From: GAS188 sp044445965
GTDB taxonomy: Bacteria; Pseudomonadota; Alphaproteobacteria; Rhizobiales; Beijerinckiaceae
Length of the DNA: 64,000 nucleotides
NCBI GenBank assembly: GCA_044445965.1
Contig: JBIOEJ010000009.1
Location: forward strand, 7,841 to 71,840
Reading direction: 5' to 3'
This document shows, in pieces, positions 41,396 through 50,329 of this stretch (positions are counted from its first letter, which is position 1; every line of letters begins with the position of its first letter). The position numbers were made by a program, and so were the translations under genes. The notes under the pieces are model-generated. The model saw nothing but the letters and a program-made list of their open reading frames with translations, had not been told where the DNA came from and did no database searches.

Positions 41396-44218
41396 ATGAA
41401 CCGGCATGCGCCCGCGGTCGCGGCCCAAGCCGCCAACCGCGCCAAGGTCTTCGTTTCCTATTCGCGTAAGGATCTGGCATTCGCTCAGATGCTGGTCGCG
41501 GCACTCGCCGCGCGCGGTTTCGACGCCTTCCTCGACAAGACGGACATCGCGCCGGGCGAACCCTGGAAGGAGCGCCTCGCCGGGTTGATCGCGGCGGCCG
41601 ATACGGTGGTGTTCGCGGTCAGCCCGGACTCGATCGCGTCCGACATCTGCGCCTGGGAGCTCGAGGAGAGCGGAAGGCTCGGCAAGCGGGTCATCCCGAT
41701 CGTGGCGCGCCGCATCGCCGACGCTGACGCTCCGCCCGCCTTGGGCCGGTTGAACTTCGTCTTCTGCGCCGAGGGCGACGACAAGGATGCGGCGCTGGCA
41801 ACGCTCGACGCGGCGCTGCGCACGGATCTCGCCTGGGTGCGCGAGCATACGAGGCTCGGCGAGCTCGCCAGGCGCTGGGAGGAGCACGGGCGAGCCAAGG
41901 GCGCGACCTTGCGCGGCGCCGATCTCGAGACCGCCGAGCGCTGGCTCGACCGGCGGCCGGCCGATGCCAACGCGCCGACCGATTGGCACCGGGACTTCAT
42001 CCGGGCCAGCCGGCGCGCCGCGACCGCCAGGCAGCGCTATTGGGTCGGCGGCTCGCTCGTCGTCGCCATCGTCGCCATCGCTCTCGCCGCCTTTGCCGAA
42101 ATCAACCGCCGGGAGGCGCAGGCTCAGCGCGATCGTGCCGAGCGCACGCTCGCTCTGGCGACACGCACTGCGAACAGCCTCGTCTTTGACCTGGCCCAGA
42201 AATTCCGCAACGTCGTCGGCGTGCCGGCCTCGATGATCAAGGAGATTCTCGATCGGGCGCGCCAGCTGCAAGACCAGCTTTTGGGAGCGGGCGAATCTGG
42301 CCCGGATCTGCGTCAAAGCCAGGCGGACGCGTTGATGGAAACGGCCAATACGCTTCTCGCGCTCGGTGAAACTCAGAGCGCTCTCGCGGCGGCGGAACGA
42401 GCGCGGGAGATCTTCCAGGCTCTCCTGACGCAGCAGCCGGGCCGCGGTGAGTTGCAACGCAAATTGTCGGTCTCATATGAGAATGTCGGCGACGTACTGG
42501 TTGCGCAGGGCAATCTGCCGGGAGCGCTGAAATCCTTCCGCGACGGCCTCGCCATAGCCGAGCGTCTTGCGAAGTCCGATCCCGACAATGCCGGCTGGCA
42601 GAACGATCTCTCGGTATCGTACGACAAGGTCGGCGACGTTGAGGTTGCGCAGGGCAATCTGCCCGAGGCGCTGAAATCCTTCCGCGACGGCTTGGCCATC
42701 CGTGAGCGGTTGTCGAAGTCTGATTCCGGCAATTCCTTATGGCAGCGCGATCTTTCCCTGTCCTATGAGAGAGTCGGCAGCGTCGAGGTTGCGCAAGGCA
42801 ATTTATCGGAGGCGCTGAAATCCTACGAGGCAAGCCTCGACATGAGAGACCGGCTGGTGAAGTCTGATCCCAGCAATGCCTTATGGCAGCGCGATCTCTC
42901 GGTTTCGTACATCAAAGTCGGCGATGTCGAGGTTGCGCAGGGGCATCTGCTGGAAGCGATGAAATCCTACCAGGCGGCCCTCGCGATCGCGGATCGTCTG
43001 GCGAAGTCCGATCCCGGCAATGCCTTTTGGCAGCGCGATCTCTCGATATCCTATGAGAATGTCGGCAACGTCCAGATTGCGCAGGGCAATCTGCCGGAGG
43101 CGCTGACATCCTACCAAGCGAGCCTTGCGATCAGAGACCGTCTGGCGAAATCCGATCCCGGCAATGCGGGCTGGCAGCACGATCTCTCGGTGTCCTACGA
43201 GAAAGTCGGCGACGTGCTGTTTGCGCAGGGCAGCCTGCCGGAGGCGCTGAAATCCTATTCTGCGAGCCTGGCCATCAGAGAGCGGGTAGCGAGGTCCGAT
43301 CCCAGCAACGCGCAGTGGCAGCGTGATCTTTCGGTGTCGTACGGCAAGGACGGCGACGCGCTGCTCGCGCAGGGCAATCTGCCGGAGGCGCTGAAATCCT
43401 ACCAGGCAAGCCTCGACATTGCCGAGCATCTTGCGACGTCCGATCCCGGCAATACCGACTGGCAGCGCGATCTCTCGGTCTCGTACTCCAAGGTCGGCGA
43501 CGCGCTGTTGAAACAGGGCAATTTTCCGGAGGCGCTCAAATCCTTCCAGGCGGCCGTGGCCATTTTCGACCGGCTGGCGAAATCCGATCCTGGCAATGCC
43601 TCATGGCAGAATGATCTCTCTTTGCTCCGTGACAGGGTCGGCGACGTCGAATTCGCGCAGGGTAATCCGTCGGAGGCGCTGAAATCCTATTCTGCGAGCC
43701 TGCCCGTCAAGGAGCGGCTGGCGAAATCCGATCCGAGCAATTTGCAGTGGCAGCGCGACTTCGCGACCGGCCTGCGGCGAGTAGGACGGGCGAAGATTTA
43801 CACGGATCAATCCGCGGCGGCGGCCGATGATCTCCTGGCGGCGATAAGGCTCGAACCTTCCTCTGGCTATGGTGCGATCTGGCTCCACATCGCTCGTGCA
43901 CGGGCCGGGGAAGACGACGCAGCGGAATTGGCAGCCAACGCAGCGGCACTCGGCCGATCCAAATGGCCTTGGCCCGTTATTGCCCTGTTTCTCCATGAGA
44001 GCACTTCGGAGGCGTTGCGTGCCATTGCGTCCTCTTCCGACGACCCAGGAGAGCGAAACGACCGGTCATGCGAGGCTGATTTCTATCTGGCCGTCCATGA
44101 CCTCGAAAACGCCCGACCGGCGGACGCTCGTGCTCTCCTCGAATCCGCCGTGCAGCGCTGTCCGCCGAGTTTCATCGAGGCCGGAGCCGCTCGCCTCGAA
44201 CTGCAACGACTGCGGTAG
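41396..44218 (+). CDS. TIR-domain membrane protein with nine TPR-like repeats
   Basis: This 940-residue protein has a TIR domain at residues 17-150 (KVFVSYSRKDLAFA start, GFDAFLDKTDI, then SPDSIASDICAWELEES with Glu88 at the position of the NAD-cleaving glutamate of active TIRs). A charged linker (ELARRWEEHGRAKGATLRG) follows, then one membrane helix at about 216-236, a short coiled coil, and from residue 357 nine tandem 48-residue units resembling tetratricopeptide repeats. The consensus around each unit is LSVSYEKVGDVLVAQGNLP. A helical tail follows. The architecture suggests a sensor-effector protein: repeats detect a partner and TIR may cleave NAD or signal. A role in phage defence is possible but unproven. 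The start follows the M16 pair by 23 bases. Confidence 0.85.
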   Translation: MNRHAPAVAAQAANRAKVFVSYSRKDLAFAQMLVAALAARGFDAFLDKTDIAPGEPWKERLAGLIAAADTVVFAVSPDSIASDICAWELEESGRLGKRVIPIVARRIADADAPPALGRLNFVFCAEGDDKDAALATLDAALRTDLAWVREHTRLGELARRWEEHGRAKGATLRGADLETAERWLDRRPADANAPTDWHRDFIRASRRAATARQRYWVGGSLVVAIVAIALAAFAEINRREAQAQRDRAERTLALATRTANSLVFDLAQKFRNVVGVPASMIKEILDRARQLQDQLLGAGESGPDLRQSQADALMETANTLLALGETQSALAAAERAREIFQALLTQQPGRGELQRKLSVSYENVGDVLVAQGNLPGALKSFRDGLAIAERLAKSDPDNAGWQNDLSVSYDKVGDVEVAQGNLPEALKSFRDGLAIRERLSKSDSGNSLWQRDLSLSYERVGSVEVAQGNLSEALKSYEASLDMRDRLVKSDPSNALWQRDLSVSYIKVGDVEVAQGHLLEAMKSYQAALAIADRLAKSDPGNAFWQRDLSISYENVGNVQIAQGNLPEALTSYQASLAIRDRLAKSDPGNAGWQHDLSVSYEKVGDVLFAQGSLPEALKSYSASLAIRERVARSDPSNAQWQRDLSVSYGKDGDALLAQGNLPEALKSYQASLDIAEHLATSDPGNTDWQRDLSVSYSKVGDALLKQGNFPEALKSFQAAVAIFDRLAKSDPGNASWQNDLSLLRDRVGDVEFAQGNPSEALKSYSASLPVKERLAKSDPSNLQWQRDFATGLRRVGRAKIYTDQSAAAADDLLAAIRLEPSSGYGAIWLHIARARAGEDDAAELAANAAALGRSKWPWPVIALFLHESTSEALRAIASSSDDPGERNDRSCEADFYLAVHDLENARPADARALLESAVQRCPPSFIEAGAARLELQRLR
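42464..43759 (+). repeat. Nine tandem 144-bp coding repeats
   Basis: Units start at 42464, 42608, 42752, 42896, 43040, 43184, 43328, 43472 and 43616, each exactly 144 bases with no insertion or deletion, and a tenth degraded unit begins at 43760. Each unit encodes 48 residues and contains a near-constant GCGCAGGGCAATCTGCCGGA segment. Units differ mainly at a few codons (VEVAQ, VLFAQ, ALLAQ, VQIAQ), as expected for a binding surface under selection on a conserved scaffold. Confidence 0.95.
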
Positions 44219-44283
44219 CGACGAGCTGATAATTCCCTTCGCCCGTAAAGCGCGTTAGGAAGCGCCAAAGGGCTTTTCCCGCC

Positions 44284-46131
44284 ATGCCGATTCGCCGTCT
44301 CGACCCCGTCCTCGTCGATCGCATCGCCGCCGGCGAGGTGGTCGAGCGGCCGGCCGCGGCCGTCAAGGAGCTGGTCGAGAACGCGCTCGATGCGGGCGCC
44401 ACCCGCATCGACATCGTCGTCGAGGCCGGGGGGCGGCGTTTGATCCGCGTCTCCGATGACGGCAGCGGCATGAGCGCCGACGACCTCGCTCTCTGCGTCG
44501 AGCGCCATGCCACCTCGAAGCTCGCCGATGAGGACCTCTTCGCCATCTCGACCTTCGGCTTCAGGGGGGAGGCGCTGCCCTCGATCGCCGCCGTGTCGCG
44601 GCTCGAGATCACCTCGCGACATGAGCATGCCGAGATGGCCCATGCGCTCATCGTCGAGGCGGGGAGCGTCGGTGCGCTGCGACCGGCGGCGCGCCCGCGC
44701 GGCACGACCGTCGAGGTCAAGGACCTGTTCGCAGCGGTACCGGCGCGCCTGAAGTTCCTGAAGGGCGACCGCGCCGAAGCCTCGGCCGTGGCGGACGCCG
44801 TCAAGCGCCTCGCCATGGCGCATTCAGATGTGCGCTTCACGCTTGCGGGCGAGGGCGTGGCGGCGCTCGATTATGGGCGCCTCGGCGAGGGAGGCGAGGC
44901 GCTGACCCGCCGGCTCGGCGAGGTTCTCGGACGCGAGTTCCGCGAGAACAGTGTCGGGCTCGATCTGACGCGCGAAGGTCTGTCGATCCGCGGCTTTGCC
45001 GGGCTGCCCGCCTATACGCGCGCCAGCGCCGGCTCCATCCACCTCTTCGTCAATGGGCGCCCGGTGCGCGACAAGCTGCTCACCGGCGCGGTGCGCGGCG
45101 CCTATGCGGATTTCCTGCCGGCCGGTCGCTATCCGGCGATCGCGCTCTATCTCGACATCGAGCCGCGCGCCGTCGACGTGAACGTGCATCCGGCCAAGGC
45201 CGAGGTCCGCTTTCGCGAGGCTGGCCTGGTGCGGGCGCTCGTCGTCAGCGCCATCGGCGACGCCTTGCGCAAGGCCGGCATCCGACCGGTGACGCAAGCG
45301 AGCGACCGGGCCCTTGCCGCGTTCGGGTTCGGGAGCGGCAGAGGCGCTCCCGATCATCGCCCCGGTTGGCGCGGCGATGCCTTCGCGCCGCTGGGCTCGA
45401 CGACGATGCCCGGCTTCGCCTCCGGCGCCTCCGCGGTCGCCCCAGGCTTTGCCGAGCCTCAGGCCGGCTTCGACTATGCGTCCCGCCCTTCAGGCGCCGT
45501 CGCGACCGGACCGGCGCCGGCCGAGGGGGGCGCGAGCGCCGACGGCGAAGGCTTTCCGCTCGGGGCGGCGCGCGCCCAGTTGCACGAGACCTATATCATC
45601 GCCCAGACGCACGACGGTCTCGTCATCGTCGATCAGCATGCGGCCCATGAGCGGCTCGTCTATGAGCGCCTGAAGCGCGAGCGGGCGGGGCGCGGCGTCG
45701 AGCGCCAGCTCATGTTGACGCCCGAAATCGTCGATCTCGATCCCGCCGATTGCGGGAAGCTCATGGCGCATGCCGAGCTGCTCGAAGGCCTAGGCCTCGC
45801 CATCGAGCCCTTCGGCCCTGGCGCCGTCGCCATCCGCGAGGCGCCGTCGGCGCTCGCCCCCGGCAAGCTGCGCTCGCTGATCGCAGACCTCGTCGACAGC
45901 TTCGACGAATGGGATGCGCCTCTTGCGCTCGAGCGCAGGCTCGAGCATGTGCTCGCGACCATGGCCTGCCACGGCTCGGTCCGCGCCGGGCGCCGTTTGC
46001 GCGCCGAGGAGATGGACGCCCTCTTGCGCGAGATGGAGAGAACGCCGGGCGCCGATGTCTGCAATCACGGCCGCCCGACCTTCATCGCACTCAAGCTCGC
46101 CGATATCGAGCGCCTGTTCGGACGCAGATGA
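44284..46131 (+). CDS. mutL: DNA mismatch repair protein MutL
   Basis: This 615-residue GHKL ATPase couples MutS mismatch recognition to strand removal. N-terminal ATPase motifs are ERPAAAVKELVENALDAG (residues about 22-39), DDGSGMS, RHATSKL and GFRGEALPSI. A variable linker spans about 330-430. The C-terminal dimer domain carries DQHAAHERLVYE, which fits the DQHA(x)2E(x)4E endonuclease motif found in MutL proteins of organisms without MutH. The ATG at 44284 follows a short A/T-poor gap after the TIR gene. Confidence 0.96.
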   Translation: MPIRRLDPVLVDRIAAGEVVERPAAAVKELVENALDAGATRIDIVVEAGGRRLIRVSDDGSGMSADDLALCVERHATSKLADEDLFAISTFGFRGEALPSIAAVSRLEITSRHEHAEMAHALIVEAGSVGALRPAARPRGTTVEVKDLFAAVPARLKFLKGDRAEASAVADAVKRLAMAHSDVRFTLAGEGVAALDYGRLGEGGEALTRRLGEVLGREFRENSVGLDLTREGLSIRGFAGLPAYTRASAGSIHLFVNGRPVRDKLLTGAVRGAYADFLPAGRYPAIALYLDIEPRAVDVNVHPAKAEVRFREAGLVRALVVSAIGDALRKAGIRPVTQASDRALAAFGFGSGRGAPDHRPGWRGDAFAPLGSTTMPGFASGASAVAPGFAEPQAGFDYASRPSGAVATGPAPAEGGASADGEGFPLGAARAQLHETYIIAQTHDGLVIVDQHAAHERLVYERLKRERAGRGVERQLMLTPEIVDLDPADCGKLMAHAELLEGLGLAIEPFGPGAVAIREAPSALAPGKLRSLIADLVDSFDEWDAPLALERRLEHVLATMACHGSVRAGRRLRAEEMDALLREMERTPGADVCNHGRPTFIALKLADIERLFGRR

Positions 46132-46234
46132 GGAGGGGGCGCCTCACCTCTCCCGCAAGGAGAGAGATGAAGCGGCTGTGCGGACCGACGCCCCGGGTTT
46201 GGCTCCGAGGGCGCTCGGCAGGATATTGAAGTGC

Positions 46235-47245
46235 TCAGCCGCCGACGCAGGTCGCGACATTCTTCGGTGTGCACACGTCGAGGCCCGTATAGGTCGGATC
46301 GGCCGGAGGGGCCTTGCCCTCCTTGATGTCCTTCAGGAAGAGCATCGTCTTGTAGCCCATCTCGAAGGGCCGCTGCCCGACTTGGCCTTGCGACAGGCCG
46401 GCCTTCAACAGTTCGAGTTGCACCGGGAGCGTGTCGGCGACGACGAGCGCCAGCGAGCCGTCGGCGATCCTTGCCTTGTACTTCTCGGCGACCTTGCGAT
46501 AGGCTTGCGGAATGAATTGCGGGAAACCGCCGGTCGGCACGAAGGCGTCGAGCTTGGGATATTTGCCGAGGATATCCTCCATCTGCTGGACGGAAAGCGG
46601 GAAGTCGTCGTTCGTATAGAGCGGACAGCCGTCGACTTCGGTCCAGCCGTTCTGACCGGTCAGCCGGTCCCCAGGGGCGGCGGCCGATTTCTTGCCGGCA
46701 AGCGTGTCGCGAATGCCTTGCATGCGCTCATTGTGGTTCGCGGCGGCAGCACCGCCCGACTGGATGCAGATCGTGCCGCCCTTCGGCTTGATCCCCTGCA
46801 CCTGTTTGGCGAGGTTGGCGCCGATGTCGTAGTTATGCGTGCCGACATAGGCGATACGCAGCGCCTTGTCCTTATCGAGGATATCGCTGTCCCAGGTCAG
46901 CACCGGGATGCCGGCTTTCTTGGCGCCCTCGAGGGCCTTGGCCACCGCGGCGGCGTTCGCAGCCGACACCGCTATGCCGTCGACCTTCTTGGCGATCAGA
47001 TCGTCCAGGACCTGAACCTGCTCGTCGCCGCCGCCATGCTCGCCGGGGCCGATATACATGCACGTGATGGTGCCGCTCGATTCCTTCTCGGCCTTCTTGC
47101 AGCCGTCCCGCGCCTGGTCGAAGAACGGGTTGTTCATGTTCTTCGGCACGAGGGCGAAAGTGTATTTCTTGCCTTGCGCGTGAACGCCTGCCGCCGCGGC
47201 GATCACCAAAGCGGCGGCAGCGACGGCACCCATGAGCTTTCGCAT
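46235..47245 (-). CDS. CUT2 sugar ABC importer, periplasmic binding protein
   Basis: This 336-residue receptor has a Sec signal (MRKLMGAVAAAALVIAAAAGVHAQG). The mature protein is a periplasmic binding protein type I (RbsB/XylF-like) with the typical TFALVPKNMNNPFFDQARDGC opening, DGIAVSAANAAAVAKALEGAK near residues 100-120, and VLTWDSDI. It is the last gene of the ATPase-permease-receptor operon. The specific sugar is not identifiable from these motifs. Confidence 0.9.
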   Translation of the reverse strand: MRKLMGAVAAAALVIAAAAGVHAQGKKYTFALVPKNMNNPFFDQARDGCKKAEKESSGTITCMYIGPGEHGGGDEQVQVLDDLIAKKVDGIAVSAANAAAVAKALEGAKKAGIPVLTWDSDILDKDKALRIAYVGTHNYDIGANLAKQVQGIKPKGGTICIQSGGAAAANHNERMQGIRDTLAGKKSAAAPGDRLTGQNGWTEVDGCPLYTNDDFPLSVQQMEDILGKYPKLDAFVPTGGFPQFIPQAYRKVAEKYKARIADGSLALVVADTLPVQLELLKAGLSQGQVGQRPFEMGYKTMLFLKDIKEGKAPPADPTYTGLDVCTPKNVATCVGG

Positions 47246-47295
47246 TGTCCAATCCTCCCGAAACTTGATTTATAGGTTCTTCGTTACGCGTGCCT

Positions 47296-48312
47296 TCAAT
47301 CGGCAGGCCTGTGGCGGATCCTCTGAAGCAGAACCGCAAGGATGATGAATAGACCAACGAAGGTGCCTTGCCAATTGGAGTCGACGCCCGCCATCAAGAG
47401 GCTGTTGCGGATCACCTCGATCAGCGCGGCGCCGATGACTGCCCCGTAGGCGCCGCCTTCGCCGCCGACGAGACTTGCGCCGCCGATCACCGTCGAGGCG
47501 ATGACGCGCAGCTCATACCCCATGCCCAGCGCATTGATCGCCGAGCCCTGCCACCCCACGATCATCACCGAGGCGATAGCGGCCGTCACGCCGGAGACGA
47601 TATAGGCCTGGAGCTTGATCCGGTTCACCGGCACGCCGGTGAGCCTCGAGGCATTCTCGTTGCCGCCGACGGCGAAGAGGTATTTGCCCCAGGCGGTGAA
47701 GTTGAAGACATAGCCGAACGCCGATGCCAAGATGAGCAGCAGCCAGACCGGGTTGGCGATCCCGAAGAAATCCCCGCCGCCGATCGCGTCGAAGGCGTCG
47801 CCCCACGGGCCGAACTCGTAGATCATCTTGTTCTGCGAGAGCACAATGGCGAGCGAGCGCGCGATGGACAGCATGCCGAGCGTGACCACGAAGCTCGGCA
47901 GCCCGACATAGGCGATCAGCACGCCGTTCACGGCACCTGTCGCGGCGCCCGCGAGGAGCCCGGCGCCGATCGCTACCACCCAGTGATAGCCGGCTTGCAG
48001 CAACAGCCCGCAAACGACGCCGACGAGGCCCATGGTGGAGCCGACCGAAAGGTCGATGCCGCCGGTCAGGATGACCGCCGTCATGCCCAGCGCCATGATG
48101 CCGATGAAGGCGAAGTTGCGGGTGATGTTGAAGAAGTTGTCGGGCGATGCGAAGGCGTCGGGCTGATACAAGCTCATCACCCCGCAAATGGAAGCGAGCG
48201 CGATCGTCACCCAGAAGGGTTGGGTCGCCATCGTCTTCTGCAGGAAGCTGCGCTCCCTGAGATGGGTCACCTCCTCGATCGCGGCATTGGGCACGCCTGA
48301 CTGAATGGACAT
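47296..48312 (-). CDS. CUT2 sugar ABC importer, permease (RbsC-like)
   Basis: This 338-residue inner-membrane permease has about eight to ten hydrophobic segments. RbsC family blocks are present: VILTGGIDLSVGSTMGLVG near residues 82-100, LPSFVVTLGMLSIARSLAIVLS, GVPVNRIKLQAYIVSG and the coupling-region ASTVIGGASLVGGEGGAYGAVIGA. It lies between the ATPase gene (30 bases) and the receptor gene (50 bases). Confidence 0.92.
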   Translation of the reverse strand: MSIQSGVPNAAIEEVTHLRERSFLQKTMATQPFWVTIALASICGVMSLYQPDAFASPDNFFNITRNFAFIGIMALGMTAVILTGGIDLSVGSTMGLVGVVCGLLLQAGYHWVVAIGAGLLAGAATGAVNGVLIAYVGLPSFVVTLGMLSIARSLAIVLSQNKMIYEFGPWGDAFDAIGGGDFFGIANPVWLLLILASAFGYVFNFTAWGKYLFAVGGNENASRLTGVPVNRIKLQAYIVSGVTAAIASVMIVGWQGSAINALGMGYELRVIASTVIGGASLVGGEGGAYGAVIGAALIEVIRNSLLMAGVDSNWQGTFVGLFIILAVLLQRIRHRPAD

Positions 48313-48342
48313 CGCGGCTCCAGGGTTCCTCGGCAGGGCTCG

Positions 48343-49083
48343 TCAAGCGGTGCGGATGGCGCCGGTGATGAGGCCCGTGACCTCCTCGGGCGAGCTCTGG
48401 GAGATCGGCTTGTCGGCGACCTTGGTGCCGCGGCGCATGACGATGATGCGCTCGCAGACGGCGAAGACATCGGGCATGCGGTGGCTGATCAGCACCACGG
48501 CGATGCCTTTGTCCCGCAGTCGACGGATCAGCTCGAGCACCTCCGCCACCTGCCGCACGCTGATGGCGGCCGTCGGCTCGTCCATCAACACGATCTTGGC
48601 GTCAGACAACCGCGTGCGGGCGATCGCCACCGCCTGACGCTGGCCCCCAGACATCTGCTTGACGAGGTCGCGTGGTCGCGTCTCCGACTTCAATTCCTGG
48701 AAGAGCTCGGCGGCGCGCGCATACATGGAGCGATAGTCGAGCACCTGGAGCGGACCGATCCGCCGCTTCACCTCCCGCCCGAGGAAGACATTGGCCGCGG
48801 CCGTGAGGTTGTTGCACAAGGCGAGGTCCTGATAGACGACCTCGATCCCCTCGGCCCTGGCATCGATGGGCTTGTGGAAGTGCTTCACAGCGCCGCCCAT
48901 CCGAATCTCGCCCTCGGAGGGTGGGAAGTTCCCGGCAATGACCTTGACGAGCGTCGATTTGCCGGCGCCGTTGTCGCCCATCAAGCCGACGACCTCGCCA
49001 CCCTCCAAGGCCATATCGACGCCCTTCAGGGCTTCGATGGCCCCGAAATGCTTGGCAATACCATTGAGCTCGAGCAGCGCCAT
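48343..49083 (-). CDS. CUT2 sugar ABC importer, single-domain ATPase (FrcA-like)
   Basis: This 246-residue ATPase has one nucleotide domain, not the two fused domains of RbsA. Walker A GDNGAGKST near residues 37-45, signature MSGGQRQAVAIART, Walker B IVLMDEPTAAISV and a switch histidine in VVLISHRM are present. Like the rhizobial FrcA it would work as a homodimer. The signature-adjacent QAV and the ISV after Walker B are typical of this branch. It is the first gene of the operon and diverges from rluD. Confidence 0.92.
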   Translation of the reverse strand: MALLELNGIAKHFGAIEALKGVDMALEGGEVVGLMGDNGAGKSTLVKVIAGNFPPSEGEIRMGGAVKHFHKPIDARAEGIEVVYQDLALCNNLTAAANVFLGREVKRRIGPLQVLDYRSMYARAAELFQELKSETRPRDLVKQMSGGQRQAVAIARTRLSDAKIVLMDEPTAAISVRQVAEVLELIRRLRDKGIAVVLISHRMPDVFAVCERIIVMRRGTKVADKPISQSSPEEVTGLITGAIRTA

Positions 49084-49202
49084 GCTTCCTCCTGGCCGTG
49101 CCTTCCTCGCAAGCGAGGCAAGCCGTTTTGTCGTTCGCAGAAGAATATCGCTCGGCGCGCGGGAGTAAAGGCGCGGGTTGGCATCTGTGATACAAGTTTG
49201 TG

Positions 49203-50210
49203 ATGACGACCCTATCGATGACCGCGGCCGCCGCGATGCGGGGCGAGCGCCTCGACCGTGCGCTGGCCCAGCATTTTGGTGATCTCAGCCGGGCGCGGTT
49301 GCAGGCCCTGATCCGTGAGGGGGCGGTGCGCATCGGCGAGATCGCCGTCACCGATCCATCGCTGAAGCTGCGCGGCGGCGAGGCCGTGACCATCGCCATT
49401 CCCGAGCCGACCCCGTCCGAGCCCGTGGCGCAAGACATCCCGCTCGCCGTCGTCTACGAGGACGATCACCTCATCGTGATCGACAAGCCGGCAGGCCTCG
49501 TCGTGCATCCTGCCGCAGGCCATGCCGATGGGACGCTCGTGAACGCGCTCATCGCCCATTGCGGCGACAGCCTGTCGGGCATCGGCGGCGTGAGGCGGCC
49601 GGGTATCGTGCATCGCCTCGACAAGGAGACCTCGGGCCTCATGGTGGTGGCCAAGACCGACAAGGCGCATCGGGGCCTGGCCGAGCAATTCGCCGATCAC
49701 GGCCGCGAAGGCCCTCTCGAAAGGGAATACCAGGCATTCGTCTGGGGCCGTCCTCGCTCCGAGGCCATGATCGTCGATCGCCCGGTCGGCCGCGATCCGC
49801 GCCATCGCGAGCGCATGGCCGTCCTCCCCGAAGGGCGTGGCAAAAAGGCCGTGACATTCCTACATATCGAGGAGATTTTCCCGCCCGACGCTTCTGAGCC
49901 GCTCGCGACCCGCATCCGCTGCCGGCTCGAGACGGGGCGTACTCATCAGATTCGCGTGCACCTGTCCTCGCTTGGCCATCCCCTCATCGGCGATCTGCTC
50001 TATGGCGGCGGCTTCAAGACCAAGGCCAACAAGCTCGACGAGCCCGGGCGCGCGGCCTTGCGAGCGCTCGGCCGCCAGGCGCTACATGCGGCCATCCTCG
50101 GCTTCGCCCACCCGGTGACGCGGGAACATATGCGGTTCGAGAGCGATTTGCCCTCCGAAATGGCCGCACTCGAACTGGCGCTACGCGGCCTTGAAATCGC
50201 TGTGAATTGA
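49203..50210 (+). CDS. rluD: 23S rRNA pseudouridine synthase, RluA family (RluD-like)
   Basis: This 335-residue enzyme has an N-terminal S4 RNA-binding domain (ERLDRALAQHFGDLSRARLQALIREGAVRIG, residues about 14-45) and the RluA-type catalytic domain. The catalytic Asp is in VHRLDKETSGLMVVAK near residue 140. RTHQIRVHLSSLGHPLIGDLLYGG is near 245-268. The ATG at 49203 is preferred to the overlapping GTG at 49200. It sits just upstream of rpoH, an order seen in many Hyphomicrobiales. Confidence 0.9.
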   Translation: MTTLSMTAAAAMRGERLDRALAQHFGDLSRARLQALIREGAVRIGEIAVTDPSLKLRGGEAVTIAIPEPTPSEPVAQDIPLAVVYEDDHLIVIDKPAGLVVHPAAGHADGTLVNALIAHCGDSLSGIGGVRRPGIVHRLDKETSGLMVVAKTDKAHRGLAEQFADHGREGPLEREYQAFVWGRPRSEAMIVDRPVGRDPRHRERMAVLPEGRGKKAVTFLHIEEIFPPDASEPLATRIRCRLETGRTHQIRVHLSSLGHPLIGDLLYGGGFKTKANKLDEPGRAALRALGRQALHAAILGFAHPVTREHMRFESDLPSEMAALELALRGLEIAVN

Positions 50211-50329
50211 AAGTTGCCGCGACGGAATGTCCATTTTCGCCACTATTTTTCGGTATATTATGAACCCGGCGGCGCCTTTGGGCCGCCGACAGCCCGCCGA
50301 TCCTCGGGGGCTTTCGCAGGAGCAACGTG

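Noticed and set aside
42464..43759. CRISPR-like or non-coding tandem repeat
   Set aside because: The units are 144 bases, adjacent with no spacers, in frame and coding; they are protein repeats.
50209..50260. Firm heat-shock or sigma-70 promoter for rpoH
   Set aside because: TTGAAA and CCATTT are too far apart for a confident sigma-32 site, and TATATT at 50254 lacks a matching -35 element.
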